DNA from: Atribacterota bacterium
GTDB taxonomy: Bacteria; Atribacterota; Phoenicimicrobiia; Phoenicimicrobiales; Phoenicimicrobiaceae
Assembly: GCA_030666935.1 (NCBI GenBank)
Contig: DAOUWX010000035.1
Coordinates: 1 to 12,463, forward strand
DNA: 12,463 nt
Direction of reading: 5' to 3'
Notes under the pieces: model-generated
Told to the model about the DNA's origin: nothing
Databases searched by the model: none
The model's input: only the letters and a program-made list of their open reading frames with translations
Translations under genes and position numbers: made by a program
In this document: positions 1 through 7,625 of the stretch, in pieces
Layout: the number at the start of each line of letters is the position of its first letter
Numbering within the stretch: position 1 is the first letter of the stretch

Positions 1-350
1 TCATAACGTGAACCCAGAAGTTCACATAAATTCATATTCATTCCTTTCCTGCAATTAGAACACTTCAAACAAGGTATATATACATTTTCAACTACATGAT
101 CCCCTACTTTAATATTTTTTACTCTATCCCCAACTTCCATAACTATTCCTGCATTTTCATGCCCCCAAGCATTTGGAAATGGCTGATGGCTCCTAAATCC
201 CTGCCATTGTTGATAATCATGGGTACAAATATTACAAGCTTTATTATTTATCAATATTTCATCTGATTCCTCTAATTGAGGAATTTCATGTTCATGTACT
301 TCTACTCTTTTTTCGGCAGTAATAGCACCAAATTTCATATTGCCTTTCAT
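1..350 (-). CDS. Zinc-dependent medium-chain alcohol dehydrogenase, N-terminal part (cut by window edge)
   Basis: This is the first 116 codons of a zinc-containing medium-chain (MDR) alcohol/polyol dehydrogenase, an NAD(P)-dependent cytosolic oxidoreductase. Only the GroES-like catalytic domain is present; the Rossmann domain lies beyond the left edge. Visible residues are the catalytic-zinc cysteine C42 in the KACNICTHD segment, the GHE motif at residues 63-65, and the structural-zinc cysteines C94, C97, C100 and C109. The spacing C-x2-C-x2-C-x8-C is one residue longer than the common x7 form. The start is chosen because GGAAGGAG lies about 9 nt upstream; an in-frame Met at codon 5 is the alternative. 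It is the last gene of the locus in this window, 219 bp after the M24 gene. Substrate cannot be told: polyol, threonine or butanediol dehydrogenases all share these motifs. The family call is firm. Confidence 0.9.
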   Translation of the reverse strand, partial: MKGNMKFGAITAEKRVEVHEHEIPQLEESDEILINNKACNICTHDYQQWQGFRSHQPFPNAWGHENAGIVMEVGDRVKNIKVGDHVVENVYIPCLKCSNCRKGMNMNLCELLGSRY

Positions 351-440
351 TGTTAATTACTCCTTCCTCTTACTTTAAAAAATACTGTAATAAAAATTTT
401 CCCTTATATCTAGTTTGTTAAATTAAAATCGAACATCCTT

Positions 441-452
441 AAAGATATCTTT
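441..452. promoter_or_regulatory. 12-bp perfect palindrome upstream of the alcohol dehydrogenase
   Basis: AAAGATATCTTT is a perfect 12-bp palindrome about 90 bp upstream of the alcohol dehydrogenase start. Inverted 7-bp arms CTAGTTT (410-416) and AAACTAG (455-461) enclose it, so the leader RNA could fold, or a dimeric regulator could bind. AT-rich palindromes arise by chance, and no clear -35/-10 pair is seen beside it. Regulatory function is inference. Confidence 0.25.
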
Positions 453-522
453 GTAAACTAGAGAGAATCTGAAAAAATTTGGCTCCTTTCGCTCTATCTG
501 GTATTCTATTTTTCTGATTTAC

Positions 523-551
523 CCCTCCCAAGAATATTAGCCTTAAGAGGG
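523..551 (-). other. RNA hairpin just after the M24 gene
   Basis: Read on the minus strand, CCCTCTTAAG and CTTGGGAGGG pair over 10 positions, two of them G-U wobbles, around a 9-nt loop. The hairpin begins 19 nt after the M24 stop codon. On the opposite strand the two wobbles become C-A mismatches, so the structure belongs to the minus-strand transcript. No U-run follows, so it is more likely an mRNA-stabilising, processing or partial attenuation hairpin between the M24 and alcohol dehydrogenase genes than a standard intrinsic terminator. Confidence 0.4.
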
Positions 552-569
552 TTAATTAATCTTTCTACA

Positions 570-1796
570 CTATAACTCAGTAAGTTCTGAATCAGGGCCT
601 GATAGGTATTCCGCCCCTTGGGGAGTAATATGCATTATATCTTCACTGCGAAAACACATATATATTGAAGAAACCCCTGATTCCAAGTGATATGGATATA
701 CTCCCTGTTCTACCGACAAAACCATACCAGGTTCAATTATCTGGGACTGATTATGGGTAATCATGGGATATTCTACAACATCTAACCCAATTCCATGACC
801 GCTGGAATGAAGCAGAAAATCCCGATAACCGTAATTTTTAATTACATCTTCTGCAACTTTACTCACTTCTGAAATGGGAGTCCCGGGTATAGCTTTTTTT
901 ATTGCCTTTTGCACTGATAAGCGTGAAACTTTAGCCATTCTTCGTTGTTCATCTGTTGCCTTACCCAAAATTGCCACTCTTGACAAGTCACTTGCATAAC
1001 CTTGATAATGCCCGCTTATGTCAAAAAGTATAAGATCTCCATCTTGGACTTTCCTTGAAGTTGCATAGGCATTAAAAGTCGCATATTTCTCTTTCCCGGA
1101 AACTATTGTCAGGTAAGAGATTTTGTCTATTCCTCCCTTTGCCATTTCAACATCTACAATCCGTGCTATTTCCTTCTCGCGAATCCCCGGTTTAATTTGA
1201 GAAAAGGCAGTTTTAATTGCACACTCCGTAATTTTACAGGCTTCTCTGATTCGCTCCACTTCAAACTTAGATTTTACCATACGGGTGACTTGTATAACGA
1301 CGGAACCGTCAATAAAAGAAGCTTTTGGTAATACCCTCCGCAAATCATCCAAAAAAGATAAAGGCGCATTGAAACGCAATCCTTCTCCGGCTTCTATTCC
1401 AATAGTTGCTGAAGATGAAGCAATATCACAAATGGCGCTGTAACAGACTTTTAACATATTGTCTGCCATAATCTCATTTCTATAGCTTCTGTTACTACTT
1501 CCCCAACAATATATATTACGTACCCAGGAAACGATTTCGACATTATATTTCTCTAAAAGTCTAACTACTAAAACAGGTTCTCCTTTTTGAGGCACGAAAC
1601 ACACTACAGGACGAAATTTGCTAGAAAAATACCAAGATTGATATCCTGTGATATAAATGATGTTTTCCGGGCTGGTAAGCATAATGACATCACAGCCATG
1701 TTGCTCCATGGCCCTTTGAAACCTTTTAATACGAAATCTATATTCCTGTTGTGGAAATGTTGGAAAAATAGGATGAAAATCAGTTGAACTAAGCAT
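570..1796 (-). CDS. M24-family metallohydrolase (Xaa-Pro peptidase / creatinase fold)
   Basis: A 408-residue protein with a creatinase-like N-terminal domain (about 20-165) and a pita-bread M24 catalytic domain (about 175-400); length is typical of Xaa-Pro dipeptidases and related hydrolases. The five metal ligands of the family are all present: D259 (FDISG), D270 (SDLSR), H334 (SGHGIGL), E363 (SVEQG) and E385 (RSED). The histidine usually found in the N-x-A-x-PH segment shortly before the first ligand is not seen; the region reads NAYATSRKVQDGD at 242-254. The protein may therefore not be an ordinary prolidase. Family members also hydrolyse creatine- or ectoine-type C-N bonds. Start supported by GGAGG 12 nt upstream. 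It follows the kinase gene by 83 bp in the same direction and may share its transcript. No signal peptide, so cytosolic. Substrate unknown. Confidence 0.9.
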   Translation of the reverse strand: MLSSTDFHPIFPTFPQQEYRFRIKRFQRAMEQHGCDVIMLTSPENIIYITGYQSWYFSSKFRPVVCFVPQKGEPVLVVRLLEKYNVEIVSWVRNIYCWGSSNRSYRNEIMADNMLKVCYSAICDIASSSATIGIEAGEGLRFNAPLSFLDDLRRVLPKASFIDGSVVIQVTRMVKSKFEVERIREACKITECAIKTAFSQIKPGIREKEIARIVDVEMAKGGIDKISYLTIVSGKEKYATFNAYATSRKVQDGDLILFDISGHYQGYASDLSRVAILGKATDEQRRMAKVSRLSVQKAIKKAIPGTPISEVSKVAEDVIKNYGYRDFLLHSSGHGIGLDVVEYPMITHNQSQIIEPGMVLSVEQGVYPYHLESGVSSIYMCFRSEDIMHITPQGAEYLSGPDSELTEL

Positions 1797-1879
1797 GTCT
1801 TTTAATAACCTCCAAATAAAAATGCAATATTAAGAAATTGTTATGCATTATTCAAAATATTGTTATTCCATTTTTTTTG

Positions 1880-3439
1880 CTACTCTTCCTTCTCAATAGA
1901 TCTTTCGGAGTAAACTGCTAATTGATGCATATCTTCCTTAATACTTTTATATACACTCCGGTATAGGCGATAATATTGCTGATAAACTTTATGATTTTTA
2001 TAATTAGTCTTAACACAATAAGAAACTTTACTTCTAATAAATTTCCTAATGGATTTTAAATCACTTACCAATTCCACAGCTGCTGCCGCCATATATGCGG
2101 AACCAATCTCTGCTCCCAAAGGGGAACTGGGAATAAATTGGTCATATCCGATAACATCACTAACAATTTGGGGCCAAAGGTTACCTTTGGTCCCACCTCC
2201 GCAAGCGATAACCCTAGAAATCTGAAAACCATATTGCTTAAAAACTTCTAAATGATGTTGAAAACTATAAGCTGCCCCTTCCAATAGTGATCGGTAAACA
2301 TGCTCTCTGGTATGGTAAACTGTTAACCCTAAAATAAGTCCCCGGGCTAACGGATCATTAATTGGAGTTCTCTCACCACTAAAATAAGGAAGAGCTATTA
2401 AACCACCGGAACCAGCAGAGATATTTTCAGCTTGTTTTGATAACAAATCATAAGCATTAATATTAATCCGTTCCTGCATTGCCTGTTCGATAATCCCGAA
2501 ATTATTTCGATACCACTTGGTTAGCGCACCCGTTGCCACAGTACCACCTGCCACAATATAGGCATTATCAGTTACGGGATGAGGTACAATCCACAATTCT
2601 TTCATGGCCGGGCATTTGTCTGTATTAATTACGATGATGCCGGTTGTTCCATAAATTAAAGTAATTTCTCCTTTTTCGAAGGCACCGGTACTAAATACCT
2701 CAGCAAGTGCATCAGCAGTACCGGTAATCACCGGTGTACCTTTTGCTAAACCAGTTTCAGTAGCTACCTGAGTGGTAATAGTTCCTGCGATATCAATTGA
2801 TTTTTTTAAAGGTGGAAACCATTCGTGTGGAACTTTAAACAAACTACACATTTCCTGATCCCAAGAATGTGTATTGTAATTATAAAAAGGGCCAAAGAAA
2901 GCCGCCTGAGTATGATCAAGAATATAATTCCCTGTTAGTTTATAAACTATATAATTTGTGGTAGTAAACACTTTTTTTGTTTGTTTAAATTTTTCTGGTT
3001 CGTTCTTTTTAAACCAAAGTATTTTTGGTCCTACTGTTTGAGTAGTTATCGGCTGTTTATTATTATTCAGTATGTGTTCTTCTCCTAATTCTTTAGTAAT
3101 TTCCTTGATCTCCTTCATTGCTCTGGTATCAATTCCATATAGAATGGCATTTCTTAATGGACGATCATTTTTGTCAAGTGGTAAAAAACAGGGTGCAAGA
3201 CCACTACATCCCACTCCAATAATATGTTCAGAAGAAAAATCAATCTGCTGTAATAGCTGTCGAACTATCTGTTTAAAACCACCCCACCAAATCTTCTCCA
3301 CATCATGTTCATACCAATTAGATCGGGGCTGAAAATAATCATGTTCCATATATGTCTTTGCAACTGTTTTTAAATCCTCATTTAAAATTACCCCTTTAAT
3401 TCCCTGGGTACCGATATCAACGCCTAAGACATAATTCAT
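1880..3439 (-). CDS. FGGY-family carbohydrate kinase, xylulokinase-like
   Basis: An ATP-dependent sugar or polyol kinase of 519 residues, normal for the FGGY family. The N-terminal phosphate-binding motif is DIGTQGIKGVI at 8-18, the probable catalytic base is D243 in GTADALAEV, PYFSGERTPINDP at 351-363 is the characteristic xylulokinase-like loop, and GGGTKGNLWPQIVSDVIG at 414-431 is the C-terminal FGGY signature. A YGIDTR segment (101-106) occupies the usual sugar-contacting D-x-R position. AGGAGG lies directly upstream of the ATG at good spacing, so the start is secure. The gene comes 136 bp after E2, and the gap carries an 11-bp direct repeat, so it may have its own promoter. With the SorC regulator upstream, the natural reading is phosphorylation of the catabolised sugar, ketose or polyol. 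Xylulose is the default guess, but the substrate is not proven; XylB, AraB and LyxK types overlap in motifs. Confidence 0.9.
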   Translation of the reverse strand: MNYVLGVDIGTQGIKGVILNEDLKTVAKTYMEHDYFQPRSNWYEHDVEKIWWGGFKQIVRQLLQQIDFSSEHIIGVGCSGLAPCFLPLDKNDRPLRNAILYGIDTRAMKEIKEITKELGEEHILNNNKQPITTQTVGPKILWFKKNEPEKFKQTKKVFTTTNYIVYKLTGNYILDHTQAAFFGPFYNYNTHSWDQEMCSLFKVPHEWFPPLKKSIDIAGTITTQVATETGLAKGTPVITGTADALAEVFSTGAFEKGEITLIYGTTGIIVINTDKCPAMKELWIVPHPVTDNAYIVAGGTVATGALTKWYRNNFGIIEQAMQERININAYDLLSKQAENISAGSGGLIALPYFSGERTPINDPLARGLILGLTVYHTREHVYRSLLEGAAYSFQHHLEVFKQYGFQISRVIACGGGTKGNLWPQIVSDVIGYDQFIPSSPLGAEIGSAYMAAAAVELVSDLKSIRKFIRSKVSYCVKTNYKNHKVYQQYYRLYRSVYKSIKEDMHQLAVYSERSIEKEE

Positions 3440-3488
3440 TTAAATCCTCCTAATATTGTCTTTTCTGCCTAAAATCAATAGTATAAAT

Positions 3489-3515
3489 ATATTGGTTAAG
3501 TAAAATATTGGTTAA
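3489..3515. repeat. Tandem 11-bp direct repeat upstream of the FGGY kinase
   Basis: ATATTGGTTAA occurs at 3489-3499 and 3505-3515, a 16-bp period, about 50-75 bp upstream of the kinase start in the 136-bp gap after E2. On the coding strand it reads TTAACCAATAT twice. A TATACT hexamer follows it toward the gene and could be a -10 box, without a convincing -35. The arrangement fits a regulator binding to one face of the helix, but no factor can be named. The rest of the gap is AT-rich, with a weak all-A/T hairpin at 3525-3550. Confidence 0.4.
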
Positions 3516-3575
3516 TTATTCTAAAAATAAATATTTAATTAAGTTTATTTAGTTTAAGAAATAATAATTCACTAA

Positions 3576-4742
3576 TTAATCAAAATTTAAATCAAGGCTC
3601 TCCAAAGGATGTGCTAATAAACCAGATATGAATTGCAAAAAATTTGCTCCTTTTGATCCATCCAGTATTCTATGGTCCATAGTAAGGCTCAAAGGAAGAG
3701 ATATATTCTCTGTTTTACCCATCCCAAGGATAGCAACCTGGGGAGGATTTATTAAGGGGGTAAAATATTCTATTCCTTGTAACCCTAAATTTGTTAAGGT
3801 AAATGTTCCTTCTTCAAAATCTTTAGGTTGCAACTTTCCTTCCAGGGTTTTTTCAGTAATATCTCTTCTTATTTTAGCTATTTCAAAAATATTTTTTTCT
3901 TCTAAATTCTTAAATACTGGGACCATTAGTCCCTTCTCTGCAGCTACTGCTAAATTAATATTTACCTCTTTGATAAATTTGTAATTTTCTCCTTCAAATA
4001 CTGCATTAAATTCGGGGAATTTCTTAAGGGCAATAACCAAGGCTTTAATAATAAAATCAATTAAAGAAAGATGATGGTTTAACTGAGCATTATAATCTTT
4101 TTTTAAATTTAAAGTTGAAGAAACATCTATTTTTCGACAAAGAGTAAACTGGGGGATATTTTTATAACTATGAGTAAGTCTTTCGGCAATTATTTTTTGC
4201 ACTCCGATTAATTTACCTACCTCTTTGATGGTAAAATTTGTCTTTTTGTCTATTTTAGAGAGGTATTCCTCTATATCTTTTTTGGTAATTGCTCCTGCGG
4301 GGCCAGAACCATTAATTAGAGATAAATCTACTCCTTTTTCTGAAGCTAATCTACGAGCAATAGGTGCTATTTTAAATTTTTCCTTTTTAGTATTACCGGA
4401 AATTATATCTTTCCTGGAAGAAAGCGATTTTTCTTCTCCTAAAGGAATATTATCTTTTTTTTGATTTCTCAAAAAAGATTTTATGTCTTTAGGAGAAATT
4501 TTTTCTCCTTCTTCAACCAAGATCGCTATAACTGTATTTACCGGTACTGTTTCTCCTTCTTTAATTAATATTTTATAAAAAATACCGGTGGCCGGAGAAT
4601 TTATTTCCACTGCTGCCTTAAATGTTTCTATTTCGGCAACAAGTTCTCCTTTAATAACTTTATCTCCTTCTTTTTTATGCCATTTAAAAAGAGTAGCTTC
4701 TTCAACCTTGGATTCTGTTTTAGGAATCTGGATCTTCCACAT
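3576..4742 (-). CDS. E2 component: dihydrolipoamide acyltransferase
   Basis: The core acyltransferase of a 2-oxoacid (pyruvate, branched-chain or acetoin type) dehydrogenase complex, which transfers the acyl group from lipoate to CoA. The 388 residues show one lipoyl domain (about 1-77; lipoylated lysine K42 in EIETFKAAVEI), a charged linker, a peripheral subunit-binding domain (about 124-161, IAPIARRLASEKGVDL), and a catalytic domain (about 170-388) ending in the active-site motif DHRILDG with H357 and D361. The lipoyl motif has Phe where Asp or Glu usually precedes the lysine (TDKA-type), a mild oddity. The gene starts 23 bp after E1 beta with an A-rich Shine-Dalgarno (AAGG). A single lipoyl domain suits PdhC/AcoC/BkdB alike, so the acyl specificity is open. 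The family call is very firm. Confidence 0.95.
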   Translation of the reverse strand: MWKIQIPKTESKVEEATLFKWHKKEGDKVIKGELVAEIETFKAAVEINSPATGIFYKILIKEGETVPVNTVIAILVEEGEKISPKDIKSFLRNQKKDNIPLGEEKSLSSRKDIISGNTKKEKFKIAPIARRLASEKGVDLSLINGSGPAGAITKKDIEEYLSKIDKKTNFTIKEVGKLIGVQKIIAERLTHSYKNIPQFTLCRKIDVSSTLNLKKDYNAQLNHHLSLIDFIIKALVIALKKFPEFNAVFEGENYKFIKEVNINLAVAAEKGLMVPVFKNLEEKNIFEIAKIRRDITEKTLEGKLQPKDFEEGTFTLTNLGLQGIEYFTPLINPPQVAILGMGKTENISLPLSLTMDHRILDGSKGANFLQFISGLLAHPLESLDLNFD

Positions 4743-4765
4743 ATTTTTTCCTTTTTTTCCTTCTT

Positions 4766-5737
4766 TTAATTAGAAAACATGGCTAAAATTTCTTTTTTAA
4801 TCTTTTCTTTAGTAGGGATAACTTCTTTTTCTAAGACACTGCTAAAAGGAATTGGGGTATTCAAAGAACCTATTCTCTTGGGAGGGAATTCCATATTCCA
4901 AAAAGCTTCTTGTATAACCACAGAAATTATTTCCCCTTGCACACCGCCATTTACCGGAGATTCGTCAATAACTAACAATCTCCCGGTTTTTTTGACGGAA
5001 TTAATAATAGTATCTTTATCTAAAGGAACTAAGGTGCGAGGATCAATTACTTCTACACTTATTTTATTTTTTAAATCTTCGGCAACTTCTAAACTATGTT
5101 TAACCATCCAGGAAGTAGCCACTAAAGTAAGATCTTTTCCTTCCTTCTTAATTGATGCCTTACCGAGGGGAATAGTGTATTCTTCTTCCGGAACCTCTCC
5201 TTTTTGGGTATAAAGTTGTTTATGTTCAAAAAAAATAACTGGGTTATTATCTCGAATAGCACTTTTAAGAAGACCTTTAGCATCATAAGGATCGGAAGGA
5301 ATAACTAATTTTAATCCAGGGATATTCATAAACATAGAATGAAGAGTTTGAGAGTGCTGTGCCCCTCCGCCAAACCATTCTGTTCCTTCGGGTGTTCGAA
5401 TGACCATAGGGACAGATAATTTACCATTGGACAGGTAACTCATTTTAGCGGCTTGATTTACAATTTGGTCCATTCCAACCATAATAAAATCTACAAACAT
5501 TATTTCTGCCACCGGTCTCATCCCTCGCAATGCAGCTCCTACTGCCGAACCAATAATAGCTGCCTCAGAAATAGGGGTATTTCTTACTCTATCTGGACCA
5601 AATTCATCTACCAAACCTCTATTTACACCAAATCCATATCTGGTCACATCTTCTCCAATAATAAAAACATTTTTATCTATACGCATTTCTTCTCTTAAAG
5701 CAGTTTTTAGAGCTTCGATATAAGTAATATTACTCAT
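4766..5737 (-). CDS. E1 component beta subunit of a 2-oxoacid/acetoin dehydrogenase
   Basis: The beta subunit of a TPP-dependent alpha2beta2 E1, which with the alpha subunit decarboxylates (or cleaves) the substrate and acylates the E2 lipoyl group. From the start used here the protein has 323 residues, the family's usual length. The first domain carries the TPP-activating glutamate E58 (TPISEAAIIG) and the GGGAQHSQ segment with H128; a transketolase C-terminal domain begins near residue 190 and ends the protein. The start is the internal ATG (MSNITYIEAL), not the in-frame ATG 22 codons earlier. It has GGAGG 6 nt upstream, the protein aligns with family N-termini from there, and the longer form would sit deep inside E1 alpha. 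The resulting 8-bp overlap with E1 alpha implies translational coupling and equal subunit supply. AcoB, PdhB and BkdAB relatives cannot be separated by eye. Confidence 0.95.
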   Translation of the reverse strand: MSNITYIEALKTALREEMRIDKNVFIIGEDVTRYGFGVNRGLVDEFGPDRVRNTPISEAAIIGSAVGAALRGMRPVAEIMFVDFIMVGMDQIVNQAAKMSYLSNGKLSVPMVIRTPEGTEWFGGGAQHSQTLHSMFMNIPGLKLVIPSDPYDAKGLLKSAIRDNNPVIFFEHKQLYTQKGEVPEEEYTIPLGKASIKKEGKDLTLVATSWMVKHSLEVAEDLKNKISVEVIDPRTLVPLDKDTIINSVKKTGRLLVIDESPVNGGVQGEIISVVIQEAFWNMEFPPKRIGSLNTPIPFSSVLEKEVIPTKEKIKKEILAMFSN

Positions 5738-6707
5738 TATCTTCCTCCTGATACACATACTTGCCAACTGATTCAGCAAGTGGTTCTTCGCTTTCAACGG
5801 CAAATTTTACTGCTTCTTTTATCTCTTTTTGAATTTTTTCTTCTATTTTTTCTATTTCTAAAAGAGTTAATATTCCTTCTTCAAGAAGTTTCTTTTTATA
5901 TTTTTTAATGGGGTCGTGAATCTTGTTCCACTCTTCTTCTTCTCCTCTTGGTCTGTAAATACCTAAATCCCCTGCTGAATGCCCTGCTAATCGATAAGCT
6001 ACACACTCAATCAAAACAGGACCCTTCCCCTGACGAATTTTTTCTACTGCTTTTTTAACCGTTTTATATACTTTAATTACATCTATTCCATCAATGGTTT
6101 CTCCAGGAATTGTATAACTAATCGCCCGATCAGATATTTTTTTTATTTTTTGATGTTGTTCTCTTTTGGTGGCTTCAGCATATTGATTATTCTCGCAAAG
6201 AAAAATAATGGGTAAATTCCATAGAGAAGCCATGTTTAGTGCCTCATGAAAAAAGCCTATATTAGTTGCTCCATCCCCAAAAAAACTTAAGGTTACTCTA
6301 TTATCTTTTTTTATTTTACTGGCTAAAGCTGAACCGGTAGCTACACAAATATTACCTCCTACAATTCCACTAGCCACCGGCATTCCTCTTTTTGCATCAA
6401 CAAGATACATCCCTCCACTTCTTCCCTGATTGGTTCCTGTAACCTTTCCGTAAAATTCAGCCATAATTTTCTTGGAAGAAGTCCCCCGAGCCAAATAATG
6501 TCCGTGCCCCCGATGATTTGAAAAGACTATATCTTCTTTAGAAAGAGCTTCTATGGCTCCAACTTCCATCGCTTCTTGTCCTTGACAGGTTTGTAAATGT
6601 CCTTTTAATTTTCCGTCCCGATATATTTGTTTAACTACATCTTCAAATTCACGGATTTTAAACATACTTTTGAATATTTTAATCTTTTTTTGTTTATTCA
6701 AATCCAT
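5730..6707 (-). CDS. E1 component alpha subunit of a 2-oxoacid/acetoin dehydrogenase
   Basis: The thiamine-diphosphate-binding alpha subunit, 325 residues, matching the short AcoA/PdhA form. The TPP/Mg motif begins GDG at 144-146 and closes at N173-N174 (CENNQYAEA), with NHRGHGH at 64-70 and the active-site loop YRLAGHSAGDLG at 238-249, where H243-S244 correspond to the loop histidine-serine of the family. Overall pattern is closest to acetoin-dehydrogenase-like E1 alpha as judged by eye, but branched-chain and pyruvate enzymes share every motif listed. AAGGA lies just upstream of the ATG. A 140-bp AT-rich gap separates it from the short-chain dehydrogenase, so an internal promoter is possible though none is convincing. 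It is the first of the tightly packed E1 alpha-E1 beta-E2 trio; no E3 or lipoate ligase gene accompanies it in this window. Confidence 0.95.
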   Translation of the reverse strand: MDLNKQKKIKIFKSMFKIREFEDVVKQIYRDGKLKGHLQTCQGQEAMEVGAIEALSKEDIVFSNHRGHGHYLARGTSSKKIMAEFYGKVTGTNQGRSGGMYLVDAKRGMPVASGIVGGNICVATGSALASKIKKDNRVTLSFFGDGATNIGFFHEALNMASLWNLPIIFLCENNQYAEATKREQHQKIKKISDRAISYTIPGETIDGIDVIKVYKTVKKAVEKIRQGKGPVLIECVAYRLAGHSAGDLGIYRPRGEEEEWNKIHDPIKKYKKKLLEEGILTLLEIEKIEEKIQKEIKEAVKFAVESEEPLAESVGKYVYQEEDNE

Positions 6708-6847
6708 CTTTTTATCCTTTTATCTAAATATTTTTCGAATAATTTATAAATAATTCTAATTCTCTTGGGTATTTTTTTAATAATATCTATTACTTTAATA
6801 ATTCATATCACTAATTCACAATATAGGCGTGATGCTAAATGGTAGGG

Positions 6848-7597
6848 TTACCCCATACCTCCATTTATATTTATAATTTGCCCGGTAATATAATCCCCAG
6901 CAGGAGAAACTAATAAAAGAACCATTCCAACAACATCTTCTGGTTCACCAAATCTATGTAAAGGAATCTGATTTAAATATTTTTCGGTGGTGGTAGTAAT
7001 TTTCTTTTTCGACATATCACTTCTAATTATTCCTGGAGCAATTGCATTGACATTTATCCCGTAACAACCAACCTCCTTGGCTAAGGACATGGTAAAACCT
7101 ATAATTCCTGCTTTAGAAGATCCGTAGTGAACAGATAAAGACGAACCCCTTTGTCCGGCTATAGAGGTAAAATTAACAATTTTACCCTTTTTTTGTCTCA
7201 CCATGTAAAGCATCACCCCCTTACAAAGATTAAAAACACTGTCTAAATTAACATGTAGAGTTTTATTCCATTCATCTTTCGAAGTTTCTAAAATTGAAGA
7301 TTCCCTTAGAATGCCAACTGTATTTATTAAAATATCAACCTTGCCGTATGTTTCTATCGTTTTATTTATCATTTCAGTAACTTGATAAAAATCACTTGTA
7401 TCTATCTCTAAAAAAGATATTTTATCTTTATAGAAATTATCCTCACCTATTTCCTTCTTTATTTTATCTAATTTAATATCACCGACAATAACAAAGGCTC
7501 CATTTCTAATAAGACCCTTTATAATAGCAGCTCCAAGTCCACCTGCTCCCGTAACAATAGCTACCTCTCCTTGTAAATTAACATTAAAATTAATCAT
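6848..7597 (-). CDS. Short-chain dehydrogenase/reductase (classical SDR, FabG-like)
   Basis: A 249-residue classical SDR, a cytosolic NAD(P)-dependent alcohol/ketone oxidoreductase. The cofactor motif TGAGGLG is at 16-22, and D40 ends the second beta strand, which usually signals NAD(H) preference. The NNAG motif appears as the variant NTVG at 92-95, and the catalytic set is N117, S145, Y158 and K162 (YGSSK). The C-terminus YITGQIININGG is typical of the family. GGAGG lies 5 nt before the ATG. It follows the C_GCxxG_C_C gene by 28 bp, so the two are almost surely cotranscribed. A catabolic polyol, 2,3-butanediol or gluconate-type dehydrogenase fits the context better than fatty-acid FabG, since no fatty-acid genes are near. 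The exact substrate is unknown. Confidence 0.93.
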   Translation of the reverse strand: MINFNVNLQGEVAIVTGAGGLGAAIIKGLIRNGAFVIVGDIKLDKIKKEIGEDNFYKDKISFLEIDTSDFYQVTEMINKTIETYGKVDILINTVGILRESSILETSKDEWNKTLHVNLDSVFNLCKGVMLYMVRQKKGKIVNFTSIAGQRGSSLSVHYGSSKAGIIGFTMSLAKEVGCYGINVNAIAPGIIRSDMSKKKITTTTEKYLNQIPLHRFGEPEDVVGMVLLLVSPAGDYITGQIININGGMG

Positions 7598-7625
7598 TTA
7601 AGCCTCCGTTTTTGAAATCTATCAC

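Noticed and set aside
4779..5213. Plus-strand 144-codon open frame
   Set aside because: Antisense shadow of E1 beta, which has full family motifs; no ribosome binding site. Other plus-strand frames over the E2, kinase, SorC and aldo/keto reductase genes were rejected likewise.
5738..5803. N-terminal extension of E1 beta by 22 codons
   Set aside because: Lies wholly within E1 alpha, lacks family similarity, and the internal ATG has the better ribosome binding site and length.
6708..6847. Promoter before E1 alpha
   Set aside because: TTGTGA with a TATTAA at 15 bp was considered, but spacing and matches are too poor to list.
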